Positions 27,811 through 40,130 of a DNA stretch of 64,000 nucleotides are shown in pieces (position 1 is the stretch's first letter; each line of letters opens with the position of its first letter). The stretch is from NCBI GenBank assembly GCA_905331475.1, contig CAJNYU010004581.1, forward strand, positions 124,001 through 188,000, in the 5' to 3' direction. Both the position numbers and the translations under genes were made by a program. Under the pieces are notes generated by a model. That model was not told where the DNA came from. It did not search any database and saw only the letters and a program-made list of their open reading frames with translations. The DNA is from Rotaria socialis (Eukaryota > Rotifera > Eurotatoria > Philodinida > Philodinidae).

Positions 27811-28062
27811 ACAAAGTAGAATATCAAAAATCATAAGAAAGAATTTTGTCAGATGGATATATTTTATTTTTCGTATCCTCTATTTTTTGTTGCTGTTGTT
27901 GTGTAATTGTAAAAAAAATGGCAACGGGTGTAATTTTTTGTTTGTCTATATTGTGTAACGAGATTTGGATGTAGTAGAACTATTTTTTCTTATGAAATTA
28001 TTTACTAATACATATAATTAATGCTCATGTCTATCTGCCTCGTATTTTCAGATTTTAACACG

Positions 28063-29423
28063 ATGAGTAGTAGTGTAAGTTGATCAAATGATTGTGTTCG
28101 AAATGCTAATAGATATATTTTGACCATAGACAAACACAAAGAATATTTCTTCCAAACCGATCAAAATAAATAAATGGGACACAAATGCTTTGAAAAATGC
28201 ATTAAATGATGCTTGCAAGAAAGTACAATTAATTCTGAAATATTATAAATGTGTCAGTATCTAACTCGTATGTTTTAGTATTTTAAAGAGACTCTTAATT
28301 ATACAGAAGATTACTCAGTTATGGATCGTCGTCTCTATATTTCACTGATTTCATGCTTGTTCTCATTATATGCTCTTATCTACGATTGGTTTAATCCATT
28401 TCCAAAATCTCGTTCAGTTCTCATTGCTTGTGTTGCATCGTAAGAAGAAAAAAAGATTTGAAAATTAAATTTTTCTTCTATCTAGCTATTTCATTATCGC
28501 TGGCATTCTGACGTTTTATATGCGGTTTATTGAAAACGGTCGATTTTTTACTGGTAAACTTAGTAAGTATTTTTCGCCATTGTTATTATTATTATTGAAT
28601 CGAACATAATATGTATTCTCTTTCAGTTGATAAAACTGGTATTGATCCTGGGCAAAAATGTAAAATTATTTCAAAGTTGAAAAAGTAAATCTTTTAAGAA
28701 CTTTTTATAATAAAAATAAATGCGAAAACCTCGGATTTAAATCCGAGTGTTATGTGTACTTCAAAAAGTGAAAAGGTATATTCACCTTTTTTTTCCTATA
28801 AGACATAGATCTCATCAAGATAATCCCTTGTCACTAAATTGCAAGGAGAAAATACAGGCGTGCTAAGTTAGCATGGACCACACTGTATGCGACCATATCC
28901 GGTGACCACTGACTCTACTCTTAGAGTGATATAATATCTTTAGAAATCACAGAAANAAAATCCCTGGGCCCCCCCCCCCCTCAGGGTTGGATTGGTCAAT
29001 AATGACAATTTTTTCGATAACTCAACCATTTCTTGGCGGATCCTTCTCATCTTCGAACTCGACTGAGAGATTAATGAGGCTGACGAGTGTAGAAAATTTC
29101 ATCATGATCTAACTCTCCTTTCGAGAGTTATCGTGTAAACGGACGGCCGGCCGGACACACTAACCGATTCTAGAGTGTACTCACTTCTTTGAGTACACAA
29201 AAATGTTTTTTTTTCTCTTGATAATTTTAGATATGATGATATATACAATTTAACTTTGGAATATTATGATGGTACAAATACATCAACGAGTTCAGTAGAG
29301 GTGCTAAAAAAATCAGTAGGAAATTATTTTGATGAAAATGGCGTTTTATGTTACGATAAATATATAAATGATTTGAAAAAGATCTATGATCAAGCACGAT
29401 CCAATGCTCGTAAAGTTAAATAA
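28063..29423 (+). CDS. SPCS2: Signal peptidase complex subunit 2 (25 kDa)
   Basis: ER-membrane accessory subunit of the signal peptidase complex at the translocon. Six exons (28063-28074, 28130-28222, 28279-28439, 28486-28562, 28627-28684, 29231-29423) give 197 residues. The family pattern is complete: KPIKINKWDTNALKNAL at the cytosolic N-terminus, two close membrane hairpin helices (LISCLFSLYALIYDW and YFIIAGILTFY) separated by NPFPKSR, then a lumenal or cytosolic domain ending in YDKYINDLKKIYDQAR. Exon 1 is 12 bases. Intron 5 is 546 bases, ten times the others, because a repeat element lies in it. Confidence 0.92.
28730..28747. repeat. Perfect 18-base palindrome
   Basis: CTCGGATTTAAATCCGAG in SPCS2 intron 5, just left of the inverted-repeat element. 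It may belong to an outer edge of that insertion or be a stem of its own. Confidence 0.85.
28753..29199. mobile_element. MITE-like element in SPCS2 intron 5
   Basis: About 447 bases bounded by inverted TGTGTACTTCAAAAAGTGA and TCACTTCTTTGAGTACACA (16 of 19 pairs). It holds a poly-C tract (28967-28979) after an N at 28956. Its right half includes GAGTTATCGTGTAAACGGAC followed by CGGCCGGCCGG, a GC-rich motif unlike the host intron. No open frame. The boundaries rest on the inverted repeat alone. Confidence 0.55.
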
Positions 29424-30130
29424 TCCAATCCAAAGGGATTCTATTTATTGTTTACTACTCTTTTCTATGTTTCTAATAAAACATTTTCTCACATCACATA
29501 TCTTTGTTTGTTTTTAGTATTTGAAATAATCCTAATAGCGCTGTATTTTCTCGCAATTATTTTAGATGAGTATATCGAAGTAAGAATGAAAACGGAAGTA
29601 AACACGATCAGAATAAGTTAATCTTGTTTTACTCAATCTATAAATTTTTGAATAGTCTATTGGCTTTTTTTTTCAAACAATTATTAGCTTAAAGAATCCA
29701 GCTAGTCAGAAAAATATCTTCGATAAACATTAGATGATAGTAGCCATATCAGATAGTACACATCGATTACGAAACTAGTGAAATAGATTATTTTTCAATA
29801 AGATCATAATATACTTCCAATTGTGGTTTCTTTTTTTTGTAAAAATTTCTATCGAGTACATTTACAAAACAAAATTCATCCCGATTTAATTTCTGTTTCA
29901 TTCATGAAGAAAATATATAGATTCACAAGGTAAGGTCTTTTTTCACACATTATCTACATGCTACTGAGCTGCGAATAAATGAATATCGCTCAAAATGAAA
30001 ATTCGTTGCGAGAGTCGGAAATTAAAAAAAGTAGCATTGCGTAACTAATACATAAAATGACGTTTTGTTGAAAAAACATGTATTAAAAAAAACGAGAATG
30101 AAAATAAAAGAAAACAAAATTCGTCAGTGC
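29424..30130. other. Intergenic spacer after SPCS2
   Basis: AATAAA at about 29476 is a probable SPCS2 polyadenylation signal. The remaining AT-rich DNA shows no exon, repeat or RNA gene that I can support. Confidence 0.4.
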
Positions 30131-30658
30131 TTATCGAACAGATAAATTTCGTTTATCGATACTTGTCGTAATGAGTCCAATTTTTCCATTAGATGATTCG
30201 AATAATTTCGATTGTTGTATCATACCATCACCTTTGGGCATAGACGAAATTAAATTTGATTCTTTCATAGTAACACTACGAGCACGAATCAGTCCCGGTA
30301 CTGTTTTTAAACTTGAAATAAGTTTAAGTGTAAGACCAATTAAGCAAAATGTTTTAACAAGTATAAATGTCGAACGTGGATCCGTATGAATTTCGAATGT
30401 TTCACAAACAACCGGAACTCCTTGTTTATCTTTTGTTGTTGCAAATATATTCGAAAACCAATTTACAATTGTTTCTAGTATTGTATGATTGCTTGCATGC
30501 TGAATTGATCCTTGTTTTCGAGTCGTAGCCATCGCAGATTTCGGACATTTCGAAGCGACAAGTGCAAGTGACCGATATCCATGTCGCATCCAATAATATT
30601 CACAGTAGGCGCATATAAAGCCAGTAAGAAGACAAATAATAAAGAGTTTATTTGTCAT
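30131..30658 (-). CDS. Hypothetical secreted or single-pass membrane protein
   Basis: Uninterrupted minus-strand frame of 175 residues from ATG 30658 (186 from the upstream ATG at 30691). The first 25 residues, TNKLFIICLLTGFICAYCEYY, form a hydrophobic signal/anchor; the upstream start would add a basic leader (RKRKRN). A second hydrophobic stretch, ILVKTFCLIGLTLKLISS, lies near residue 120. The rest is polar and basic. I recognise no domain. Coding is supported by length in AT-rich DNA and by the signal-like start, not by homology. It diverges from INTS4, whose ATG lies about 200 bases away. Confidence 0.5.
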   Translation of the reverse strand: MTNKLFIICLLTGFICAYCEYYWMRHGYRSLALVASKCPKSAMATTRKQGSIQHASNHTILETIVNWFSNIFATTKDKQGVPVVCETFEIHTDPRSTFILVKTFCLIGLTLKLISSLKTVPGLIRARSVTMKESNLISSMPKGDGMIQQSKLFESSNGKIGLITTSIDKRNLSVR

Positions 30659-30859
30659 AGAATTTCGTTTTCTTTTTCTGTTTATGATCAAAATAGGAAT
30701 TAGATGAGTAGAATACTAAGAAGCTAAAGTAAAATGTTTAATCTACCTAGCAACAAGATCAATTCGAATAAGAAAACAAATAATGGCGCGAAAAATATTC
30801 GAACAGTTTTCGTTTTATTTGTAATCTTGATTATTTTAGATAAAAATTTTTAGAAAAAT

Positions 30860-33800
30860 ATGGCGACACTTAAAAAAAGAATTCTACAAAATATAAGTCA
30901 AGCGGAAACAATATCAGAAACGACAAGTCAAGTAATTTTAGATAACGTTTGCCTTTAGAAATTAATATTTAATTTAATTTCACCGTAGGAACCTCCAATA
31001 ACAGCAATAGCAACCTTAATTCTTGATAATAAAACTCGATCGATACCTACATCTGCTCATAAAGTTCGTGTTGTTGAATATAAAACAACTTATCGTCGTT
31101 TTACTGAGTTTATTAAACGTTTAAAAACATTAAAAACACTTCGAGAATATAATGAAATTCTTGCTGAACTTACTGATCGACTTGTTCTCTATCGAAATTG
31201 CATTGATGATTGCGCAGCGTAAATTTATTTATTCTGTGAGAAAAAAACAAAATATTTTCTTCGCGATTTTCTTTTTATAGGATATTAGTACAACATCTTC
31301 TTGATGCGACTGATCCATTGATTCAAACTGCTTTTCTAAATACATTGAAAATTGTAGAACAACAATATCCAACAAGTTCAATAAAACATTCGAATGAACT
31401 GCTTAATTTAGGCAAACAAACAAGTAAATCATTTTTCTTTTTGCTTTCAATTAAAATTTAATTTATTTATGACGCATAGAATCTATTAAAGTTGCAAGTG
31501 CTCTATTAAGTTACTTTTCTATATTACCAATGTCATCACCGGTAGACAAAAATGCTTTAGCTCGTTTTGCTATTCAAGTAAATTTGAATGAATTGCTTCT
31601 AGTTTTGTCTCTAATTAATTTTATATTTTAGTATTCAACTAATACGCATGTTCGAATACAACTATGCGCATTTAAACTACTGAGTACACTTGGTCGGGTA
31701 TCAGACCTTGAAGCATCACTTAAAACATCCATTATTAATAAATTACTACAAGCTATTGAACATGATGACGCTCGAGTTCGAGCCGAAGCCTTACGTGCAA
31801 TGGTATGACACATATATTTCAGTTTTTGTTAAACGTTACTCGAAAGTAGTGCTAAGCTTGGAAGTAGATTTAGTAATTTTCAAACTCAAGTAGTGTGATC
31901 ATACCCTCCTAACTAAGTCTAACTCTAATTGACGTATGGTAGTAAAACTTTTCACCTTCTCTATCGACTGTGATCAGTTATGACTTTTTGTTGGTACTTG
32001 TCGGAGATTATTACAGACGCGAGGTTGAAAATATTAAGAAAGTCTAGATTCAATCTCTATATCAGACCTACCAAACAAAGATAGCACATAATCATGTTTT
32101 CTATTCCATTTAGGTAGATTTATTTAAATGTAAAGTGGGTCTTAACTCCAGTTATTACAGTTCATTTGTTGAATGTTTACAAGATTATTATGCTGAAGTA
32201 CGATTAGCAGCATGTGAAGCATTATTTCTTCTTGGCATTAATACTCCCGATAGGTAATTTTTCTGATCTTTTCGAATAATTTTCATTATAAGCTTCTCGG
32301 ATTTTCATATTTAGTATTGTTCCATTGGGATTATCAACAGATGAATCTTCAAAATTAATCAATGAAGTATTTCGACTTATTTGTGATTTAACTAATGATG
32401 AAGCAAAAATCGTACGAGTACAGGCGATGAAAATGATTGTAATTAGATCTATAATGCTCGGAAGAAGTAAAAATATCTAAATATTTATATCTAGGGAAAA
32501 TTATGTCGAAATGGCGTTGATATTAATTTAATTCATCAAACACTTGATAAAAAACTGCTAAGAGTAAAAATAAAAATCACATTAATTGATAGCTAATTTA
32601 TTTTAATTTCGCTTAGATCACGAAAAAGAAAGCATTTATTGCAAAAGTTGAACAATTAGATAGTGAAACCGATGATATCACAGTACACGATGTTACAGTT
32701 GACGCACAATCGGCATCAATCACTGCAATAGGTCCATGTGGTGCTTTGATTAGTGGATTGGAAGATGAATATTCAGGTAAATATTAAAAACTTTAGTAAT
32801 TCCACTGCATGTATGACAGATTTGTTTTTGTGTAGATGTTCGTGCTGCAGCTATTGAATCTTGTTATGAAATATCATGTTGTTATGATGCTTTTCAATCC
32901 AAACTTGTTGAATATATTGTATCGATGTTTGATGATGATATCGAACATGTACGATTACTAGCTATGCGTACTTTAGGTAAAATAGCTCGAGGACGTGTGT
33001 TAAGTGGCGAACAAGTTCTATCAATTTTAACTGAATTACTTGTATGTAAAGCGAGACTAGCTTGATTTTTTTCGAATAATTGTTGTCTTTGATTCAGAGT
33101 CGTTCGTATGATATTCGTTCAGCACTACATGATATTTTACGAGTAGTACGCATTGGTGATCCAGACACATTATTCAAATTGTTCCATCGTCTCGTAGAAA
33201 ATATTCAACGTTTTAAAACAGACACTTATTCAGTTCTCAGGTTTGAACATAACTTTACTTTCTGATCGAGTTTTTTTATCAAAAATAAAATGAATTATTA
33301 ATTATTTAGATGTCTACGTGAATTAGGACAAAATAATAGTGCTTTTATTGCTTTACTTCTACCAAAATTATTGCCAATGCATAGTTATTTAGATGTTCAA
33401 GAACCTCAATTTTCAAAAATTGATCGTTCGTATTATGAAATTTTGTTCTCGAGTACTATAATAAAAGAAAACGTGCATATTATGTTCTTTTAAGATACTT
33501 GTGCTTTGATTTTGGTGCTAAATGCTGCCTTACATCATCCATCAATTGTTGCTGTTCTTCCCGATTATGTTTTTCGTCATTATCGATATTTGAGAACCAA
33601 AGAACCAGAATTAACACCAAACCTTCAAACAGTAAATATTCACCATTGTTGGAATAACTCAGTTTTATCTATAAGAAATTTTCGATTCCGATATGTGTTT
33701 CTTAGCGAGACATGATCTTCAAGATTTCTAAAATTCATTTTATATTAGAAAATATATCTATTTAGAATTTTTCCGATGTCAAATTCGAGATTGATGCATC

Positions 33801-36134
33801 ACTTCCAATTACAATTCCATCATCGCATGATGCATTTGAACGTATTCTAAAACTTTCAGAACAAAGTCAAGATTTACATGCAAATGATCGACAAAAATTC
33901 TATCGAAATCTTGCTGCGTATGATCACTTTTTTTCTTTTATATTCATATTCGACAATTTTTTCTTTTTTTCACCTATACAGTGAATTACATAAAGTAGCT
34001 GAAATGGACGTTGATCTATTAGCTATTTCAGAATGTATATCGCTCTATTACGAAGTACTTGCAATTATTACTTATCAATGTAATACAAGAACTTGCTTAA
34101 AGGTTAGATTCGATATTTTGAACGAGGAGGAAACGGCGAACTTGAAGTAGAAAAATACGCCAAAGTAGCTCAAAGCACCACCCAAGTAGGAACAAGTAGC
34201 TTAAAGTAACCTCAAGTACCTTGAAGTAGCTCAAAGTAATTTCAAATCCAAAAGTCCGCCGTTTCCCACTTGAGTTCGAAGCAAAAATATAACTTTGATT
34301 CTATCTGATAGGCATTATCGATTTGTAAACGTTTGCTAACTATGTTTCATGGATATTCCGAAAAGCAATTACTACTATTTCAAGAATTACATTTATATTG
34401 TCATTTATTTCTTATTTCAATACAAACAAAATTGTCTACAAATGCTCGCCAACGATGTTACAAACATATTCAATGGCAACGAGAACAGCTAAAAAATGCT
34501 GGTGAACAACAACAACAACAACAGCAAGAAATGGATGAAAAACTTTTACATACAAATCTAATATCCTATGCTCAACAATATATTTCTGTCATGTCAAAAA
34601 ATATTTTATCTAATAAAACAAACATGTTTAAAGCTAATAATCTAATAAAAATGGTATCGGTTACATTTCTTGAGCCCGAATCTAATATTGAACACGTATT
34701 AGAATTTCTACCTGGTCTATCAGTATCAATACCTTGTTTAATGAATGGAAAAAATCTGAGCCGGCAACAGAATATTAATATTAAAGTATATTTTTTGTAG
34801 AATTTAAATACTCTTTAAAAAGAAATTATGTTTTTTTTTCTTTTTTTCTTTATTAAGGTTACTTATTTGGATGGGCAATACTGTTTACTACCAATTAATG
34901 ATGATAATATTCGAACATTGGCGGAAGATAATTCATTGCGCATTGATTCAAAAGTTACATTTTCACATCAACATTGGCTACGTAAGAAATCTTTTTAAAT
35001 ACTTTTTCCAGAGTTTAAGTCTACCATCGGAGGAAAATCCACTACGTTTCGACTGAAACTGAGCACAACAGACAGCAGATTCTTTTCCCTAACTTTCATG
35101 ACGATAATCGAAAGAAAGTTTATAAAGATTCAACATTTTAGGAATACACTGTTGAACTATTTTTCATGGGCCTTTGTTACTGGTGAGAGCATGCAGAGAC
35201 ACGAGCAAACAATGAAAATGGTAAACGCAGCATTAAAGTGTAGTAGTTTTACATGGATTTCGAAAATTTTGATCGTGAAGATCATTTCAGGAAAATAGAG
35301 AATTCACAAAAAAAATCTCTAGAAAGATTCTGAACATTCTTGAGTACAATTTCTTCGTCCGAGAAAGCCTTGATGTTTAGGATTGAATCATCTTCTATAA
35401 AACTTAATATCATTTTCTAAAACAATCATTATGAATGACCCCAAAGTTCGCGTAATATTTAAATAGTACGTTCAGAACTCCTATTGTTACAATTAATGGA
35501 TCATTCTTTTGTCAGTGAAAGTCATGGCTGGAATAATAATAAAGCTAAGCTAAAAACACAAAAATTAGATAGAAATAGGATCAATTGTACTGCCTAGACA
35601 ACTAAAGTCTGCTAGAGATTTTTTACTTCACGTAATCTGTTTTAGTATATTCTGGTTCCAGGACACTTGATTTTGTACATTTTTTTATTCCAAATTATTT
35701 GCTCTACTAAACAACTTTTCTTTTTGTTTTCACACCTTCAAGGTCCATGCTATGCAACATTTTCTGTTGTACTATTTCCATTACGGTCGCAATGTTTTGT
35801 TATGGATATCAATGATGAATTTGTTGAAATAACACGTCCGATTCGTGTTTTACTTCATCCCAAATATCTTCGCCATCGTCTACGTAAAAAGCATAGCATT
35901 GATGAGCAAAGTACAATGTCAGCAACAACAGTTGAACAATTAGACATTGCTGAAGATGACAATGATGAACCTGAAACTGAATGGTTAGATGAAGCTGGTG
36001 TCGATGAAGAAGAAACTGGCCATATGGATGATGATGAATCCGAAATGGATACAAGTCAAGATGATGAACAAGTGGAATATGTAGAAAGAAGAAAAACTCC
36101 TGATAGTGATGAGGACGAAGAAATGTCCTATTAG
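30860..36134 (+). CDS. INTS4: Integrator complex subunit 4 (HEAT-repeat scaffold)
   Basis: Scaffold of the nuclear Integrator cleavage module that processes snRNA and paused transcripts. Eighteen exons: 30860-30931, 30989-31218, 31281-31423, 31480-31577, 31632-31802, 32114-32253, 32315-32438, 32495-32563, 32617-32776, 32836-33041, 33098-33240, 33310-33452, 33495-33631, 33766-33917, 33982-34102, 34312-34785, 34858-34981 and 35743-36134. Total 1032 residues (human 963). HEAT repeats fill residues ~90-520. Family-specific blocks: VRVQAMKMIGKL, GPCGALISGLEDEYSDVRAA, FDDDIEHVRLLAMRTLGKI, SRSYDIRSALHDIL and PDYVFRHYRYLR. The C-terminal beta domain is followed by a ~75-residue acidic tail (TEWLDEAGVDEEE, SDEDEEMSY) with no counterpart I recall in vertebrates. 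Intron 15 contains a miniature element; intron 5 (311 bases) and intron 17 (761) are also long. Confidence 0.92.
34123..34272. mobile_element. hAT-like miniature element with AAGTAG words, in INTS4 intron 15
   Basis: 150 bases. Termini CGAGGAGGAAACGGCGAACTT (first 20 shown as the arm) and the inverted CAAGTGGGAAACGGCGGACT pair at 17 of 21 positions. Flanks ATTTTGAA (34115-34122) and AGTTCGAA (34273-34280) match at 6 of 8, as an aged 8-base target duplication. The body repeats AAGTAGCTCAAAGTA-like words about eight times. No open frame. Confidence 0.65.
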
Positions 36135-39100
36135 GATGTTCGTGGTGAATTGTTTGTCTATCCGCGATACTTTTTCTATACTGTTGTATATTCGTGTTTT
36201 CTTTTCTGTATCATCTATAAAGCAAAAAAATATTTACATTTCAAGGTTAAAAAAACATATTGTCTATTGTTTGTGTAAAAGATTCTTTTATAATAATACA
36301 TTTTTCTTGCACAAGTTTTACATGATTGAACTCAAGTATGTATGCGTCATGAAGATTGATTATTTGGAATTCGATTGTACTCTTAGAATCATACACGAGG
36401 ATTTAATTTTAACTCTTTTAGAACTCAATTGAATCTCCACTCCACAAGTATAATGCTCGAGACTTGACATAACCTACTTTTGCATTACAATCCGATTATT
36501 AGACTAGGCGTGTACTTCATTAAAAATGCGACATTATCTCACGTGAATTATATAGAATAAATCTTCTCGCACGAGCACACACACACACCTATTCTAATGT
36601 CTCTCGTAATGGTAGAAAATTTTTAATTTCTTGTTTGATAGCTACACTTATATTATCGTCCTTTTTATTTCATGCATGAATAAATATTATTAATTAACAA
36701 GTTAAAAATTCTATTTCAGTAAATTTCAATTTAAACATTTTATTAATAAAATGAGTTTTCATTATTTACTGACTTAGCCTCTGAGCACGGAAACTTTCCT
36801 ACTAGAACAGTGCAGGTGAGGCAAATTTTTTCTCCTGGCGTGAAAATAACTGCTACGTCGTGTGTACTACCAAATGGAGCAGACTACTATATTAAATTTC
36901 TTTCCAAATTTTACTTAATGTAATAAAATATCTCAAATGTTTTCCCGATGCATTAATATTTACTGGTTACTGTGAAACTCGAATTTTAAGTGAAAAAGTA
37001 TTCTTGTCTTAAATAATAAATCTACGAATGAACAATCAATTATTCAAGAATAGACCTGTAGTTTGTAGAAATAAATGCCGACTGAAATCTAATTGCATGC
37101 AATGTGAATGATGCACATTTATTTTTATTCGGTATCCTTTTCTATTCTGTCCTTCTGTTCGTTTTTCTCATAGGTAGCGAAAGTAAATTCATTGAAGTTC
37201 TTTAAAACTCAGCAAAATTATAAAATATTTGCAAACTTTCTCAATTCAAGATTAAAATTTGCATTTTCTTTATTAGTTCTACTGTGATTTTTATCGGTTC
37301 ATGCAGCTTATGTTGTTCATTCAAATATGATCATTCTCTTGAAACGTATCGTTAGAATAATAAAACTTTACTTGAAAATGATACATGAATAGCAAAATCA
37401 TTTTTTTCTATTGATTCAATTTCTATTTGCAAACTTATTACAAATACGGTTCTTCTTATAATCACAGATTGTATTCTTTTCATCAAACGGTGTATCAAAA
37501 ACATTACTGAGAGATAGTCTATGTCAAAAACGTCCACCGACGTTTGTTGTATTTCATTTTCTAACTGTCAATCTCGGAAGTCAAATTGCATCATTATCAA
37601 ATTCATTTTCACTTAATTGTCTATTGAGAGAAGCAAAAACATCGTGACCTTATTAAAAAAAAGTTGTTTATGATAGGTTATTTAATAGTTCGTTAAAAAT
37701 TTTACATTTTTATGAAATCTCTGATCTAACTATCTAGAATTTCTATACACTATTGTAATATACATGTGGTGTAACCGCAAAAAACAATTATTTAGTACTC
37801 GCATTTAATCGCAATGATTATTAAGTTTTTTATTTTAATGAACTGCCAAAGAATACAGCAATGGTAATGACTTGATGGATCAGCATAGTACAAAAAAATG
37901 AATTTCTATGCTATTGAATTGAACTAGCCAGGAAACTATCTAAGAATTATGAAGCCTATTGTTATGCTCATTTAACATCACGCTATAATCAGGTTCATAA
38001 CAAAAGAATATCCGCTTTAAAACAAATATACTACATTGATTTTTCAACAAAAGAAGATCATATAATACGAACGAAGTTATCACCCGTTATGGTAATGATG
38101 AATACAGAGAAAAGAACATTTTCCATTTATTTTAATCAGATGATCGCATGAATAGTTACAGTTTTATATTGCGACCTAGAAAGCAAATTCTATGGCCTCT
38201 TCACGATTTTCTTTGCCATGTACTTTTTCACTTGATTTAATCAAACGGATATTTATGTACATTTGTTTTTATCCGCTTAGCTGGCCTGACGAATATAGAG
38301 TAACAAACATCTTTTGGTCTTTATTCGTGTCAACTATTACTAATCGACCATCAAGATCATCATCGCAAACAGAACATTCTTTCGTGCATACATTTCTATG
38401 GGTTTTACTGTTCAATTTTCTGTAGTTCGCTTGGTTTGTGATACACATTGGTTATCAGATTGTATTGCTCGTGGATTTAGTGAGGTACTAATCAACAAGT
38501 CAACGTTAAATTAGCAAAAGAACTTGCTTAAAATTCATCTGTTTTTGTTTTTGTTATGTAAGATGAAATAAAAGGTAGAATTTAATGATAACACTTATCG
38601 TAGGCAATTATTGAAGAGTATACGTATAGGGATATGAAAAGACATCAACTACTTCATGTTTTTCTTATTTGAAGTGTTTTGAAGAAAATAAGTATTTTAA
38701 ATTTTTTACTATTCAAAAATTCTAGCCGATGGTGATTGCATAAACAACCTACCTGAAGACTAGTAGACCAAGGCAAAATTAAAAATGAATATATATATAT
38801 TGCACATACGCATTCATTATGGAAAAAGATAAATAACATATTTCATCGTTATATAATGTCTAGAAGAATTATTGTTTTCATCTATGATATTCAAAACAAT
38901 GAATTCTCATTATTTCACACTTAATGAGAAATATGGATGGGCTCATGTAGTTTCGTTTTCTTCTTTAAATCAAATGATAAATGCTTTGATAAAATGCGGC
39001 ATCAAGCATTTAATCGATGGGACGTCTGATTAAACGACATTTTTTGTTTTAGATAACTATCGCACAAACAAATAGTTCTTCTTTTTCGCTCGTTCCATTT

Positions 39101-39359
39101 ATAGAATACAAATATGCTCTTTTGCAATTCCGATTAGTCGATTCGACAACGTACAATCTGTTAAAATCATTAGAAAAATCGATTGATGATCCCTCGTTTC
39201 ATGTGTCATTCTAGGGAAAAAGAAGAAGAAGAAGAAGAAGAAGACAATTGTTCTATTGATTAGCGGAACAGCAAATCAATATCATAAAATAGAAGAGAAA
39301 AAGCTAAAACAGTATCTCATTTTACGCATACTCGCGAACTGACACATTGTCTTATTTAA
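36135..39359. other. 3.2 kb intergenic region between INTS4 and the bHLH gene
   Basis: No supportable exon on either strand; open frames at 36106-36432, 37352-37537 and 38192-38425 look random. A CA-rich tract (ACACACACAC) lies near 36577 and an AAG microsatellite at 39221-39243. It may contain regulatory DNA for the developmental bHLH gene. Confidence 0.4.
39221..39243. repeat. (AAG)n microsatellite
   Basis: About eight AAG units, 117 bases upstream of the bHLH start codon. Confidence 0.9.
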
Positions 39360-39743
39360 ATGAATACGGATAGCACGCATCGAAAACGTCGAATGTCTCC
39401 AACAACTTCAAGTAATAAATTAGCATCAAATGTAAAATGGATAAAACCTCGTTATTTAGCTAACCAGCGTGAACGTGATCGCACACATTCAGTTAATTCA
39501 GCATTTGTTGAACTACGTCATCTTATTCCAACTGAACCAGCCGACAGGAAATTATCAAAAATCGAAACACTTCGTCTAGCTGTTAGTTACATAAATCATC
39601 TTCATTGTGTCCTCAGTTTGCCAAATGTAACACAAAACCATTGCGCTTTTATTAAAATGCGAAACAATGAAAATGATCTTGGCGATAATAGTGAACAGCA
39701 CTTATGTACTTTTTGTGTTAATCATTCATCATTATCCAATTAA
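39360..39743 (+). CDS. bHLH transcription factor, paraxis/scleraxis (TCF15/SCX)-like
   Basis: Single-exon protein of 127 residues. The bHLH domain covers about residues 30-85. The basic region is [16 protein letters not shown], with the Glu and Arg that read the CANNTG E-box. Helix 1 runs through [12 protein letters not shown], the loop is ADRKLSKIE, and helix 2 is [34 protein letters not shown] is the hallmark of the paraxis/scleraxis group, factors of mesoderm and tendon/muscle development that bind DNA as heterodimers with E-proteins. The domain takes up nearly half of the protein; the C-terminus (about 40 residues) has no motif. Vertebrate members are about 200 residues. Confidence 0.9.
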   Translation: MNTDSTHRKRRMSPTTSSNKLASNVKWIKPRYLANQRERDRTHSVNSAFVELRHLIPTEPADRKLSKIETLRLAVSYINHLHCVLSLPNVTQNHCAFIKMRNNENDLGDNSEQHLCTFCVNHSSLSN

Positions 39744-40130
39744 ACATATGACAAATCTATATCAATAGAACACAAACGTATATAGGTGCAAATAAACATT
39801 ATTTGTAACCTGTAAAGTTACCAGGAAAAATAAAATGAGAAAATGTTTTTTTTTATTAATTGATAAAAAATTTAATTAATTGTATATAAATCAAATTATT
39901 TGTGTTTTTTTTTCATCTTTATTAGTAAAATTTATAGATAGAACAACAAAAATCGAAGATCATTTTCTTCACATGTTAAACGAGTGACGCGTTGCATATA
40001 AATGAATAAGAAAAAAGCATATTAACTTTTCTTCCATCACCATAAGCAATAGAAAAGAAAATATCAAGATTCTGGCGATATTATTATATATGATTCAGGT
40101 AATTGCTTCTTTGTGTAAATTTGCTTAATT
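39744..40130. other. Spacer between the bHLH and GPCR genes
   Basis: Convergent 3' ends. AATAAA-like hexamers near 39790 and 39829 are probable polyadenylation signals for the bHLH gene. Otherwise AT-rich sequence with no feature I can support. Confidence 0.4.

Noticed and set aside
31803-32113. AAGTAG-like words in INTS4 intron 5, similar to the 34.1 kb element
   Set aside because: Only about four word copies and no inverted ends or flanking duplication; may be a decayed relative but cannot be supported.
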